DNA from: Chloroflexota bacterium
GTDB lineage: Bacteria; Chloroflexota; Dehalococcoidia; Lucifugimonadales; JACPCL1
Direction of reading: 5' to 3'
DNA: 15,825 bases
Assembly: GCA_016210395.1 (NCBI GenBank)
Contig: JACQUI010000347.1
Location: 1 to 15,825, forward strand
How positions within the stretch are numbered: the stretch's first letter is position 1; the number at the start of each line of letters is the position of its first letter. The notes under the pieces are model-generated. The model saw only the letters and a program-made list of their open reading frames with translations. It made no database searches and was not told the origin of the DNA. This document shows, piece after piece, positions 1-5,375 of this stretch. Made by a program: the position numbers and the translations under genes.

Positions 1-329
1 GACAGGTACGGCAGGTGGTGGAGGTCATGGACCAGGGCCAGATAGGACGGCGCTTCCTCGCTGAAGCCACCCGCGCGCTGCAAGCGGAAGCGGGAGCGAT
101 TTACCTGTGGGAGGATGGCCGGAAGCGGCTGCTGTGCGCCCTGGGCGCGTGGCGTGAAGGCCAGGGGGAACGGACTCCGCTGAAAGTAGAAGGACGCGAG
201 GTCGGCGAGCTGTGGATCAAGCCCCGTCTGGAGGGCAGACAAAGCACAGGCAAAGAACGTGATGCGCTCGACAAGTGCGCTGCGTCAGTGGCCAGGGCAC
301 TTGCGCTGGCCAGCGGACGTGGGCGGTAG
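1..329 (+). CDS. GAF-like domain protein, C-terminal fragment (5' end outside window)
   Basis: The frame is open to the left edge, so the GTG at 15 is not necessarily the start; this is probably the tail of a longer protein. The visible part of about 108 residues reads like the second half of a GAF domain. A helix (FLAEATRAL) is followed by a strand (AGAIYLWED), a polar hairpin, a second strand ending in GELWIKP and a final long helix (ALDKCAASVARALAL). GAF domains bind small ligands or act as sensory or dimerisation modules, usually in signalling proteins. No kinase, cyclase or DNA-binding motif is in view, so the function of the whole protein cannot be given. The stop TAG (327-329) lies inside a GC-rich hairpin. 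Confidence 0.55.
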   Translation, partial: QVRQVVEVMDQGQIGRRFLAEATRALQAEAGAIYLWEDGRKRLLCALGAWREGQGERTPLKVEGREVGELWIKPRLEGRQSTGKERDALDKCAASVARALALASGRGR

Positions 330-336
330 ACCGCCC
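321..336. terminator. GC-rich hairpin over the stop codon of the GAF-like gene
   Basis: GGGCGG (321-326), loop TAGA and CCGCCC (331-336) form a 6-bp GC stem that includes the stop codon of the upstream gene. There is no T-tract after it, so it is at best a weak or Rho-assisted terminator. Confidence 0.3.
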
Positions 337-364
337 CGCCCCGCCACGAAGAACGACGGCCCCC

Positions 365-409
365 CTCACGACGCGTGCCACCTGCAGGGCCGTTGCCACG
401 GCCCGTCGC
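365..409. repeat. Palindromic dispersed repeat, copy 1
   Basis: This stretch aligns without gaps to 1022-1066, with 31 of 45 positions identical. It contains the hairpin GGGCCGT (387-393), TGCC, ACGGCCC (398-404), framed by GCA on the left and GTCGC on the right. The second copy has the same frame and stem length but different base pairs in the upper stem. Confidence 0.5.
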
Positions 410-440
410 ATGGCCTATTTTCATCGCTAGAGCAAAATGA

Positions 441-468
441 ACAGGCCAGGGAGTGAACCCTGGCCTGT
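441..468 (-). terminator. Strong stem-loop, likely terminator of the minus-strand unit
   Basis: ACAGGCCAGGG (441-451) and CCCTGGCCTGT (458-468) pair perfectly over 11 bp around a 6-nt loop. On the minus strand the stem is followed by TCATTTTGCT, a modest T-rich tail. On the plus strand no T-run follows, so the minus direction is favoured. Confidence 0.55.
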
Positions 469-614
469 GTAATATCCTCGTCGGGACTCCGCTGCGTAGC
501 CCTTCGGGCTAGAGGAGCCAACCCGCTTGGCGGGTATGAGGCGCATTTCCCCACTGGAAGCGGAGCTTCCGGCTTTCGCCATCCCTGCCCAGTTCCCGTT
601 GCAACTCCCGCCGC

Positions 615-689
615 CTAACCTACCCGGGAGCCGGCAGGGCCGGACCTAGGAAAGTGCCACTTGTGGTAGAGCTCAAAGATTCTTACCAT
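615..689 (-). CDS. Small ORF, 24 codons, with a perfect Shine-Dalgarno
   Basis: ATG at 689-687, stop TAG at 617-615. The product starts MVRIFELYHKWHF and ends PAGSRVG; I recognise no family. The case for translation is the ribosome binding site AAGGAGGTG (701-693), a full complement of the 16S 3' end, four bases before the ATG, plus the extended -10 promoter about 65 nt upstream of the ATG. Against it, the peptide is very short and the second half of the ORF overlaps stem-forming sequence. It could be a leader peptide, a small protein, or an RNA whose SD-like motif has another role. No minus-strand gene follows that a leader peptide would control. Confidence 0.35.
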   Translation of the reverse strand: MVRIFELYHKWHFPRSGPAGSRVG

Positions 690-760
690 CTGCACCTCCT
701 TCCAGCCGATTAGCGAGGGGGCCTCCCCTCTTTACGTCATCCCCTTCTCACTTCCTCACC

Positions 761-769
761 ATTATACCA
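761..769 (-). promoter_or_regulatory. Extended -10 promoter of the minus-strand unit
   Basis: The minus strand reads TGGTATAAT: a perfect TATAAT (766-761) with the TGn extension (769-767). No good -35 is present at 16-18 bp (CTATTG at 17 bp), which is normal for extended -10 promoters. The -35 position ends at 789, directly against the target duplication of the MITE. Confidence 0.55.
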
Positions 770-834
770 TGTTTGCCCCGCTGCAATAGGGGTAGCCCCA
801 GGGTCTTTCGGTGTTCAAATGCACGGGTAGAGTT

Positions 835-896
835 CCCGTTCGTAGTGAGCTTGTCGAACCAAGAAGGCGCCCTTCGACAAGCTCACTACGAACGGG
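835..896. repeat. Long palindromic repeat of the TTCGACAAGCTCA type
   Basis: Arms 835-858 and 873-896 are perfect reverse complements over 24 bp, separated by 14 bases. The core GTAGTGAGCTTGTCGAA and its complement belong to a palindromic repeat type that I know as widely scattered in intergenic regions of many bacterial genomes. It sits inside the MITE-like element. Confidence 0.75.
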
Positions 897-1021
897 GTGT
901 CTTTCGTTGGTCGGAATGTATGGCTCGCAATGGGCCTGCAAGCATCGGCGAACGCTGTCATTCTGGAGCGAGGTGGTCAACCGACGTTCGCTCCCATTGC
1001 GTCCCGACTCGCGAAGAAACC

Positions 1022-1066
1022 CTCACCACGTTCGCCTTTCGCAGGGCCACGGCAGTGGCCCGTCGC
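1022..1066. repeat. Palindromic dispersed repeat, copy 2
   Basis: This is the partner of 365-409. The hairpin is GGGCCAC (1044-1050), GGCA, GTGGCCC (1055-1061) with the same GCA and GTCGC flanks. Relative to copy 1 two adjacent base pairs of the stem have changed on both sides, so pairing is kept. Confidence 0.5.
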
Positions 1067-1162
1067 TCGCATTCCCGAAAGCCCCTTGGCCCAGGAGAAC
1101 CGAAAGACCCTAGGGTAGCCCGATGTATCTTGAGACTGCCTGGAGTAGGGGCTGCATACGTG

Positions 1163-1171
1163 TGCTACAAT
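1163..1171 (+). promoter_or_regulatory. Extended -10 promoter of selD
   Basis: TGCTACAAT: TACAAT at 1166-1171 with a TGn extension at 1163-1165. There is no convincing -35. The predicted start near 1178 gives a leader of about 20 nt before ATG 1199. It lies 41 bp beyond the right target duplication of the MITE. Confidence 0.45.
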
Positions 1172-1198
1172 GGCTTCTACCTTAGAAGGGGTATGGCA

Positions 1199-2245
1199 AT
1201 GAACCAAGGGGCCATCCGGCTAACCAGCCTGTCGCACTGCGCGGGCTGAGCCGCCAAGTTTAGTCCAGACGACCTGGCCCAGGTCCTGGGCCAGCTTCCC
1301 CGCATCGCCGACCGGCAGCTCCTGGTCGGCACTGAGACGGGAGACGACGCTGCCGTCTACCGCCTTACTGATACTATTGCCCTTGTCCAGACGGTGGACT
1401 TCTTTCCTCCCGTCGTGGACGACCCGTACGCATTCGGCGCCATCGCCGTGGCCAATGCCCTCAGCGACGTGTATGCCATGGGCGGCACGCCGCTCCTTGC
1501 GCTGAACATCGTGGGGTTTCCGGTTGAGCTGCCGAAAGACATCCTTGTCCAGATCCTGCGCGGCGGCTATGACAAAGCCGCCGAGGCTGGAGTGCTCATT
1601 GTCGGCGGCCATACCGTGGACGACAAGGAGCCGAAGTACGGCCTGGCCGTGACGGGCATCGTGCGACCCGGCGAGCAGGTCACAAACGCGGGCGCAAGGC
1701 CCGGAGACGTGCTGGTGCTCTCGAAGCCCATTGGAACAGGCATCATCACCACCGCCGCCAAGAACAACGCCACGGATGACGTGACGCTGGCCCGCGCCAT
1801 CGCCGTCATGTCTGCCTTGAACGCGGGGGCCGCTTCCGCCATGACCCACATTGGCGTCCACGCCTGCACGGACATCACCGGCTTTGGACTGCTGGGACAC
1901 CTGCGGGGCATGATGGCGGGCAGCGGCGTATCAGCCCGAATCATGTGGGGCCGCGTGCCCCTCATCGAAGGTGCCTGGGACCTGGCGGAGCAAGGCATTG
2001 CGCCGGGCGGTACGCACAGGAACCTGGCTTCCCTGGCCCCGTGGGTCACATGGGACACGGAGTTGCCTGAGAAGGCGAAGATCGTGCTGAGCGACGCACA
2101 GACTTCCGGCGGGCTGCTGATAGCAGTGCCGCGCGATAAGCTGGAGTCTCTTCAGATCCAGATGGCTGCCCACGGCGTCTCCAACACCTCCGTCGTCGGC
2201 GAGGTGTTGGCAGGCAACCCCGGGACGATTCACGTGTTGATGTAG
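1199..2245 (+). CDS. selD: Selenide, water dikinase SelD, selenocysteine-containing
   Basis: SelD makes selenophosphate, the selenium donor for Sec-tRNA and selenouridine, from selenide and ATP in the cytoplasm. Reading through the in-frame TGA at 1247-1249 as Sec gives a 348-residue protein, the family's normal length. Sec17 lies in HCAGUAAK, where E. coli has the catalytic Cys17 and Lys20. Further family features are TGDDAAVY, QTVDFFPPVVDDPYAFG, ANALSDVYAMGG, ALNIVGFP, GGHTVDD and TDITGFGLLGH. The second Cys of the usual CGCK is Ala here. ATG 1199 is chosen because AGAAGGGG (1184-1191) is 7 nt upstream; ATG 1193 is too close to it. An SECIS-like hairpin follows the UGA. An automatic caller would start at ATG 1394 and lose the active site. 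The JAMM gene starts 10 nt after the stop. Confidence 0.95.
1247..1294 (+). promoter_or_regulatory. Sec UGA codon and bacterial SECIS-like hairpin
   Basis: After the UGA (1247-1249), CTGGCCCAG (1274-1282) and CTGGGCCAG (1286-1294) form a perfect 9-bp stem with loop GTC. The loop begins 33 nt after the UGA, within the spacing usual for bacterial SECIS elements, and its first base is G, which SelB recognition favours. It is inside the coding sequence, as in other bacterial selenoprotein genes. Confidence 0.75.
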
Positions 2246-2255
2246 GACTGGTGAT

Positions 2256-2654
2256 ATGCTCGCGCTGGACAAGAAATACGTTGACGACATGGTGGCCCAC
2301 GCCCTCAAAGATGACCCCAACGAGTGTTGCGGCATCATTGCCGGCAAGGATAGGCGCCCAACAAAGCTCTACCGCATGACCAACGTCTCAGCTAGCCCCT
2401 ACCGGTATGACATGGACGGGAAGGAGATGATCCCCGTCCTAAACGCCATAGACGACAACGGCTGGGAGCTTCTGGCCATCTACCATTCGCATACCCATTC
2501 CCAGGCATACCCTTCCTCCACGGATATCCGCCTCGCTACCTGGCCCGACGCCTACTACATCCTGGTCTCTCTGCTGGACCACCAGAAGCCTGCCGTACGC
2601 GCCTTCCGCATCCTGGACGGGAACGTGACCGAGGAAGAGTTGGAAATGGTGTAG
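2256..2654 (+). CDS. JAMM/MPN+ family metalloprotease (M67-like)
   Basis: A stand-alone MPN+ domain of 132 residues. The zinc and catalytic set of the JAMM motif is complete: Glu23 (NECCG), His77 and His79 (YHSHTHS), Ser87 and Asp90 (SSTD), fitting HxHx7SxxD. Such enzymes cleave isopeptide or peptide bonds. Bacterial stand-alone members process ubiquitin-like sulfur carrier proteins or release cysteine from them (CysO-cysteine hydrolase type). There is no signal peptide, so it should be cytoplasmic. It starts 10 nt after selD with a weak GGTGA site and is probably cotranscribed with it. Context with selD and a MOSC gene suggests sulfur, selenium or cofactor metabolism, but no sulfur carrier is in the window. 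Confidence 0.85.
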   Translation: MLALDKKYVDDMVAHALKDDPNECCGIIAGKDRRPTKLYRMTNVSASPYRYDMDGKEMIPVLNAIDDNGWELLAIYHSHTHSQAYPSSTDIRLATWPDAYYILVSLLDHQKPAVRAFRILDGNVTEEELEMV

Positions 2655-2675
2655 GCCCCTATATAGGAGGCTTGC

Positions 2676-2879
2676 TTGACGTTTAGTGAGCTTGTGCGGC
2701 TACTGGAGCGAGCAGGATTCGCAATCGTGAGGGAAAAAGGTTCAGTTCGATACTATGGTAAGCCTGGGGTGATCCACCTGATCAGAGTTGACTTTCACGG
2801 TTCCCGAGAAGTCCCCACAGGGACGTGCGATGCCATCCTAAAGGCTGCAGGGATAGAGAGACGCGGGAGACAGCGATGA
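2676..2879 (+). CDS. hicA: HicA-family toxin-like protein lacking the usual catalytic His
   Basis: The product has 67 residues and a TTG start (2676) with AGGAGG (2665-2670) 5 nt upstream. HicA toxins are small double-stranded-RNA-binding-fold mRNA interferases. Family features are the N-terminal helix (ELVRLLERAGF), strand IVREKGS, the DFHG turn (residues 39-42) and the closing GTCDAILKAAGI (49-60). The conserved GSH, whose histidine is catalytic in characterised members, reads GSV (22-24) here, followed by RYY. Either the toxin is inactive, it belongs to a variant subfamily, or another residue (such as His41) serves. The stop overlaps the start of the HicB gene (ATGA), a strong sign of a functional pair. 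Confidence 0.8.
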   Translation: MTFSELVRLLERAGFAIVREKGSVRYYGKPGVIHLIRVDFHGSREVPTGTCDAILKAAGIERRGRQR

Positions 2880-3124
2880 TAGACCTGAAGTACTCCCTTG
2901 TGATCGAAGCGACCGAGGATCCCTCGTTCTTCGGGTTCTATTCACCAGACCTGACTGGCTTCACGGGCGTTGGGCATTCAGTGGAGGATTGCCTTTACCA
3001 GGCGAAGTGGGGAATGGAAGAGCATATCGCGCTCTTACTGGAGCGGGGGCTTCCTATCCCTGTGCCGAACGCGAATCCCATCGTGACGATCAGGAATGAG
3101 CAGAGGCTAGCTGCCACCAGGTAG
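2876..3124 (+). CDS. hicB: HicB-family antitoxin
   Basis: The product has 82 residues; ATG 2876 overlaps the hicA stop by 4 nt. HicB antitoxins have a partial RNase H-like fold that binds and blocks HicA. Signature parts are the first strand (KYSLVIEATED), FFGFYSPDLTGFTGVGHSVEDC and the helix AKWGMEEHIALLLERGLPIPVPN. The protein stops after this fold: there is no C-terminal HTH or ribbon-helix-helix DNA-binding domain, so self-repression through HicB is less certain. The order toxin first, antitoxin second is standard for HicAB. Confidence 0.88.
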   Translation: MIDLKYSLVIEATEDPSFFGFYSPDLTGFTGVGHSVEDCLYQAKWGMEEHIALLLERGLPIPVPNANPIVTIRNEQRLAATR

Positions 3125-3141
3125 CCGATATTGGAGTTGTC

Positions 3142-3642
3142 GTGTCTCCATCCTCGATCGCATCTCAGGGGACCGTCGTGGCGGTCTGCCTGCGCCCTGA
3201 CACGGGCGTCCCTAAATACCCACAGCGCGAGGTGGTTGTGGGGCAGCTTGGCATTGATGGCGACTTCCACGCCGGCCCTATCAACAAGCACAAGAAGACG
3301 GGGCCGCTGGAATCGAATCGTCGCCAGGTGACCATCGTCGCCCGCGAGTCGCTGGACGCTGTCAGCAAGCGCCTGGGCATTGTCCTCGGCCCCGGCGCCC
3401 TTGGCGAGAACGTGCTGGTCGGAGGGCTTGGCGACCTCTCCGGCCTCGTCGAAGGCGACACGCTCCTGGTCGGCGGCCATGTGGCCCTGAGGGTCACGGG
3501 CCAGAACAGGCCGTGCGCCACGCTTGCGGTCTACCACAAGGATATCGTTGCCGCCTTCACCGGCATCCGCGGCGTGACCGCCGTTGTCGTGTCCCCAGGC
3601 GTTGTCAAGCCAGGGGACAGCGTCCGCCTCCAGGGGCAGTAG
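3142..3642 (+). CDS. MOSC domain-containing protein
   Basis: The product has 166 residues. GTG 3142 has GGAG (3133-3136) 5 nt upstream; the frame is open further 5', but no better start is seen. MOSC domains are beta-barrels related to the C-terminus of molybdenum cofactor sulfurase and carry sulfur or bind Mo cofactor. Seen here are GIDGDFHAG (37-45), RQVTIVARESLD, the LGENVLVGG segment (87-95) and QNRPCATL, with the family's conserved cysteine at 125. This is the single-domain YiiM/MogA-neighbour type, cytoplasmic, exact reaction unknown. It follows hicB by 17 nt and could be cotranscribed with the selD run. Confidence 0.88.
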   Translation: MSPSSIASQGTVVAVCLRPDTGVPKYPQREVVVGQLGIDGDFHAGPINKHKKTGPLESNRRQVTIVARESLDAVSKRLGIVLGPGALGENVLVGGLGDLSGLVEGDTLLVGGHVALRVTGQNRPCATLAVYHKDIVAAFTGIRGVTAVVVSPGVVKPGDSVRLQGQ

Positions 3643-3682
3643 ACGAGCGTCCGAATCGCAAGTTCCAGGAAGCGCCCGTTTC

Positions 3683-3720
3683 GCCTCTCCCAAGGGAGAG
3701 GCCTTCCCGATGCCATCGGG
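3683..3720. repeat. REP-like double hairpin (CTCTCCC-GGGAGAG type)
   Basis: GCCTCTCCC (3683-3691) pairs with GGGAGAGGC (3694-3702) around AA, followed by CCCGAT (3706-3711) pairing with ATCGGG (3715-3720). The tail CGGGTGAGGGTGAAG completes a pattern seen in scattered intergenic repeats of many bacteria. A related element lies at 10062-10082. Confidence 0.6.
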
Positions 3721-4089
3721 ACGGGTGAGGGTGAAGCGTTTGGCTTTCCCGACGCGTGCTGCCCCTTGGCTCCGCCTCTCCCGCCGCCCTATGCGCTCCG
3801 CACCCTGCCATGCGCCTCTTCCCCATCCCCCTCCTGCCTGCTACCCTCGTCCCATGACCAAAGCCGGGACGCATGCCCCAACCTCATCGAAACCCCAACG
3901 ACCGTCGGGCGCTGCGCCACTAACATCGGAATTGTTTCCTCCAAAAAGAAAACGAATCCAGCTAGCGGGCCAATCTGGACCACGTCGCCAAAACAACCCC
4001 ACTCCCTCTCCACGTATTTCTGTGCTGCATCTCAGGACGCATGGCCTACCTTGCTCACGTTCCCGTCTTCCCGTGCCGCTTCCTCGCGC

Positions 4090-4119
4090 CTGACGCTCTT
4101 CCATGTCCCCGCGTTATAG
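4090..4119 (+). promoter_or_regulatory. Candidate sigma70-type promoter for the PDZ gene
   Basis: CTGACG (4090-4095), 18-bp spacer, TTATAG (4114-4119). The match is moderate. A start near 4126 would leave a leader of about 32 nt before ATG 4158. Confidence 0.35.
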
Positions 4120-4157
4120 AGTGTAGCCACCGGAAAATGAGAAGCAAGGAGGCGGAG

Positions 4158-5315
4158 ATGAAAGCAAGACGGATCGTAGTTGGCGCGCTCTTGGCAGCCG
4201 TTGGGCTGCTGGCGCTGGTAGGTGTGGCGGCGGCAGCCGTGGGTGGTTCGCCACAGCCGCAGAGCGGGTCTGCAGCGCCTGCGGCCCAGGAGGCGGAGGA
4301 TGGGTGGCTCGGCGTCAAGGTCATGGACATCAGCGAAGGGGTCAAGGCGAAGTTCAACATCGCTGTGACGTCCGGTGCTGCGGTGGTTGAGGTGGCCAAG
4401 GATGGCCCCGCTGATCAGGCGGGCATCCAGGTTGGCGATGTCATCCAGATCGCCAACGGCCAGGCAATCGCCAGCGCCGACGCCCTGGAAGACATGATCG
4501 AAGACCTGGCCCCTGGGACTCAGGTGGCTCTTGGCCTGGCGCGGGGCCTGGAGGGTATGACGATCACTGTCATCCTTGGCGAAAAGCCAAAGCCTGAGAA
4601 GGACCGCCGTCCCAAGGTGGAGGAGCACCCTGTCGTTCCTGGTTTCCTGCGGCAGTTTATCAGTCCCATCTTGTTTGGCAACGTTCTCCACGCAGAGTTC
4701 CAACTGCTGGAGAAAACTGGAACGGTAGTTGCCATAGCCCTGGACAACGGTAAGATCCAGGCGGTCACCGATCCAGCCTTCAGCATCGTGCGAAAAGACG
4801 GGACGACCATGACCTTCACGGCAACCACTGACACGCGGGTGCTGGTTGCCGGACATCGCATCAACCTCTCGGGCCTTCGCGCCGACACCCCCGTGCTCGT
4901 CGTGCGGAAGGACGGCACGGTGATCCTGGTCCTCGCATGGCCGGGTGACCTGCTGGGCCACCGCCCCGAGGACAAGAAAGGCCCTGGTCCGGGCCCCAAG
5001 CACCTGGACATTGAGATGCTCCTGCGGGCTGCGCCTGAAGGTTCCAACAGCGGACCTGGCAACCGCCAGGACATCCGGGAGTTGAAGGCCGACCCTGCAA
5101 CAGCTGCCTTCATAGAGCAGTTGCGCATCCAGATGCCGCAGGGCGGCAGCCTTGGCCCCAAGGCTGAGGAGCGGATGAGGGACCTGCAAAAAGAGATGCA
5201 GAAGGACGCGCAAGAGGTCATGGAAAAAGCCATGAAGGAGCGGGCCAAGCAACTGCGCGACCAGTCCAAAGACCGCGACGACGATGATGACAAAGGCCGG
5301 CGCGGCCGTGGCTAG
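4158..5315 (+). CDS. Exported PDZ-domain protein with DUF5666-like and coiled-coil C-terminal parts
   Basis: The product has 385 residues. ATG 4158 is chosen for AAGGAGG (4146-4152) 5 nt upstream and because it puts the signal segment KARRIVVGALLAAVGLLALVG at the N-terminus; ATG 4137 is a weaker alternative. Residues 1-28 are a signal peptide or anchor, and 47-142 a PDZ domain (GWLGVKV, GPADQAGIQVGDVIQIANG) as in HtrA proteases, but no trypsin domain precedes it. Residues 186-262 form beta strands around repeated RKDGT motifs, like DUF5666-type domains. Residues 334-375 are a charged helical stretch ending in a run of five Asp and a basic tail. It probably acts as an extracytoplasmic adaptor or scaffold; partner unknown. 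It ends at a strong terminator. Confidence 0.75.
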   Translation: MKARRIVVGALLAAVGLLALVGVAAAAVGGSPQPQSGSAAPAAQEAEDGWLGVKVMDISEGVKAKFNIAVTSGAAVVEVAKDGPADQAGIQVGDVIQIANGQAIASADALEDMIEDLAPGTQVALGLARGLEGMTITVILGEKPKPEKDRRPKVEEHPVVPGFLRQFISPILFGNVLHAEFQLLEKTGTVVAIALDNGKIQAVTDPAFSIVRKDGTTMTFTATTDTRVLVAGHRINLSGLRADTPVLVVRKDGTVILVLAWPGDLLGHRPEDKKGPGPGPKHLDIEMLLRAAPEGSNSGPGNRQDIRELKADPATAAFIEQLRIQMPQGGSLGPKAEERMRDLQKEMQKDAQEVMEKAMKERAKQLRDQSKDRDDDDDKGRRGRG

Positions 5316-5344
5316 TCCTTCCCTTGCCGGCAGATAAACCAACC

Positions 5345-5375
5345 AAAGAGGCCCAGACACGCTCTGGGCCTCTTT
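5345..5375. terminator. Bidirectional Rho-independent terminator
   Basis: AAAGAGGCCCAGA (5345-5357) and TCTGGGCCTCTTT (5363-5375) pair perfectly over 13 bp with a 5-nt loop. T-rich flanks on both strands let it serve the PDZ gene (plus) and the CoA-transferase gene (minus), whose stop codon (5377-5375) shares one base with the stem. Confidence 0.85.

Larger units (their letters stand above)
430..754 (-). ncRNA. Candidate structured transcript, unidentified
   Basis: On the minus strand a TGgTATAAT extended -10 (769-761) predicts a start near 754, and a strong stem-loop at 468-441 gives a possible end near 430, so the transcript would be about 325 nt. Besides the small ORF at 689-615 it is dense in stems: CCGGC/GCCGG, GGCGAAAGCC with a GNRA loop, GGAAGC/GCTTCC, ACCCGC/GCGGGT, and TAGCCC/GGGCTA nested in an outer GGCTCC/GGAGTCC stem. 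I looked for RNase P, tmRNA, SRP RNA, T-box and common riboswitch core sequences and found none. It could be a regulatory RNA, a small mRNA with a structured 3' region, or repeat-derived sequence. Confidence 0.4.
790..1121. mobile_element. MITE-like element (799-1112) with 9-bp target site duplication
   Basis: Terminal inverted repeats AGGGTCTTTCGGT (800-812) and ACCGAAAGACCCT (1099-1111) are a perfect 13-bp pair. They are flanked by the direct repeat GGGTAGCCC at 790-798 and at 1113-1121. Perfect inverted ends inside a perfect 9-bp duplication are the signature of transposition. The element is about 314 bp and encodes no transposase, so it is non-autonomous. It carries an internal long palindrome (835-896) and the second copy of the 45-bp repeat (1022-1066). 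The ends resemble those of DDE insertion sequences that start CAGGG, but I cannot assign a family. It lies between the minus-strand promoter at 761-769 and the selD promoter at 1163-1171. Confidence 0.7.
3643..4157. other. Intergenic region with a REP-like palindrome, otherwise no gene seen
   Basis: About 500 bases between the MOSC and PDZ genes. Open frames occur on both strands, but they lack ribosome sites, start choice and recognisable protein character, and are proline/serine-rich artefacts of GC-rich sequence. What can be supported is the tandem hairpin at 3683-3720 and a candidate promoter at 4090-4119. Nothing else was recognised between 3741 and 4089. Confidence 0.5.

Noticed and set aside
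430..754. Known structured RNA (RNase P, tmRNA, SRP, tRNA-Sec, riboswitch)
   Set aside because: No P4 core, tag peptide with T-loop end, GGAAGCAGC-type SRP loop, tRNA arms or riboswitch core was found by eye; left as unidentified.
773..1249. 158-codon plus-strand frame ending at the TGA before the SelD core
   Set aside because: Most of it runs through the MITE and its palindromes; only the last 16 codons, from ATG 1199, are real and belong to selD, read through the TGA as Sec.
1394..2245. Truncated or pseudogene SelD starting at ATG 1394
   Set aside because: The same frame continues upstream through one UGA at the known Sec/Cys position into a normal N-terminus with a ribosome site, so the gene is complete.
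3584..4119. Plus-strand open frames after the MOSC gene
   Set aside because: They are Pro/Ser/Arg-rich, overlap the REP-like palindrome or the end of the MOSC gene, and have no ribosome binding sites.
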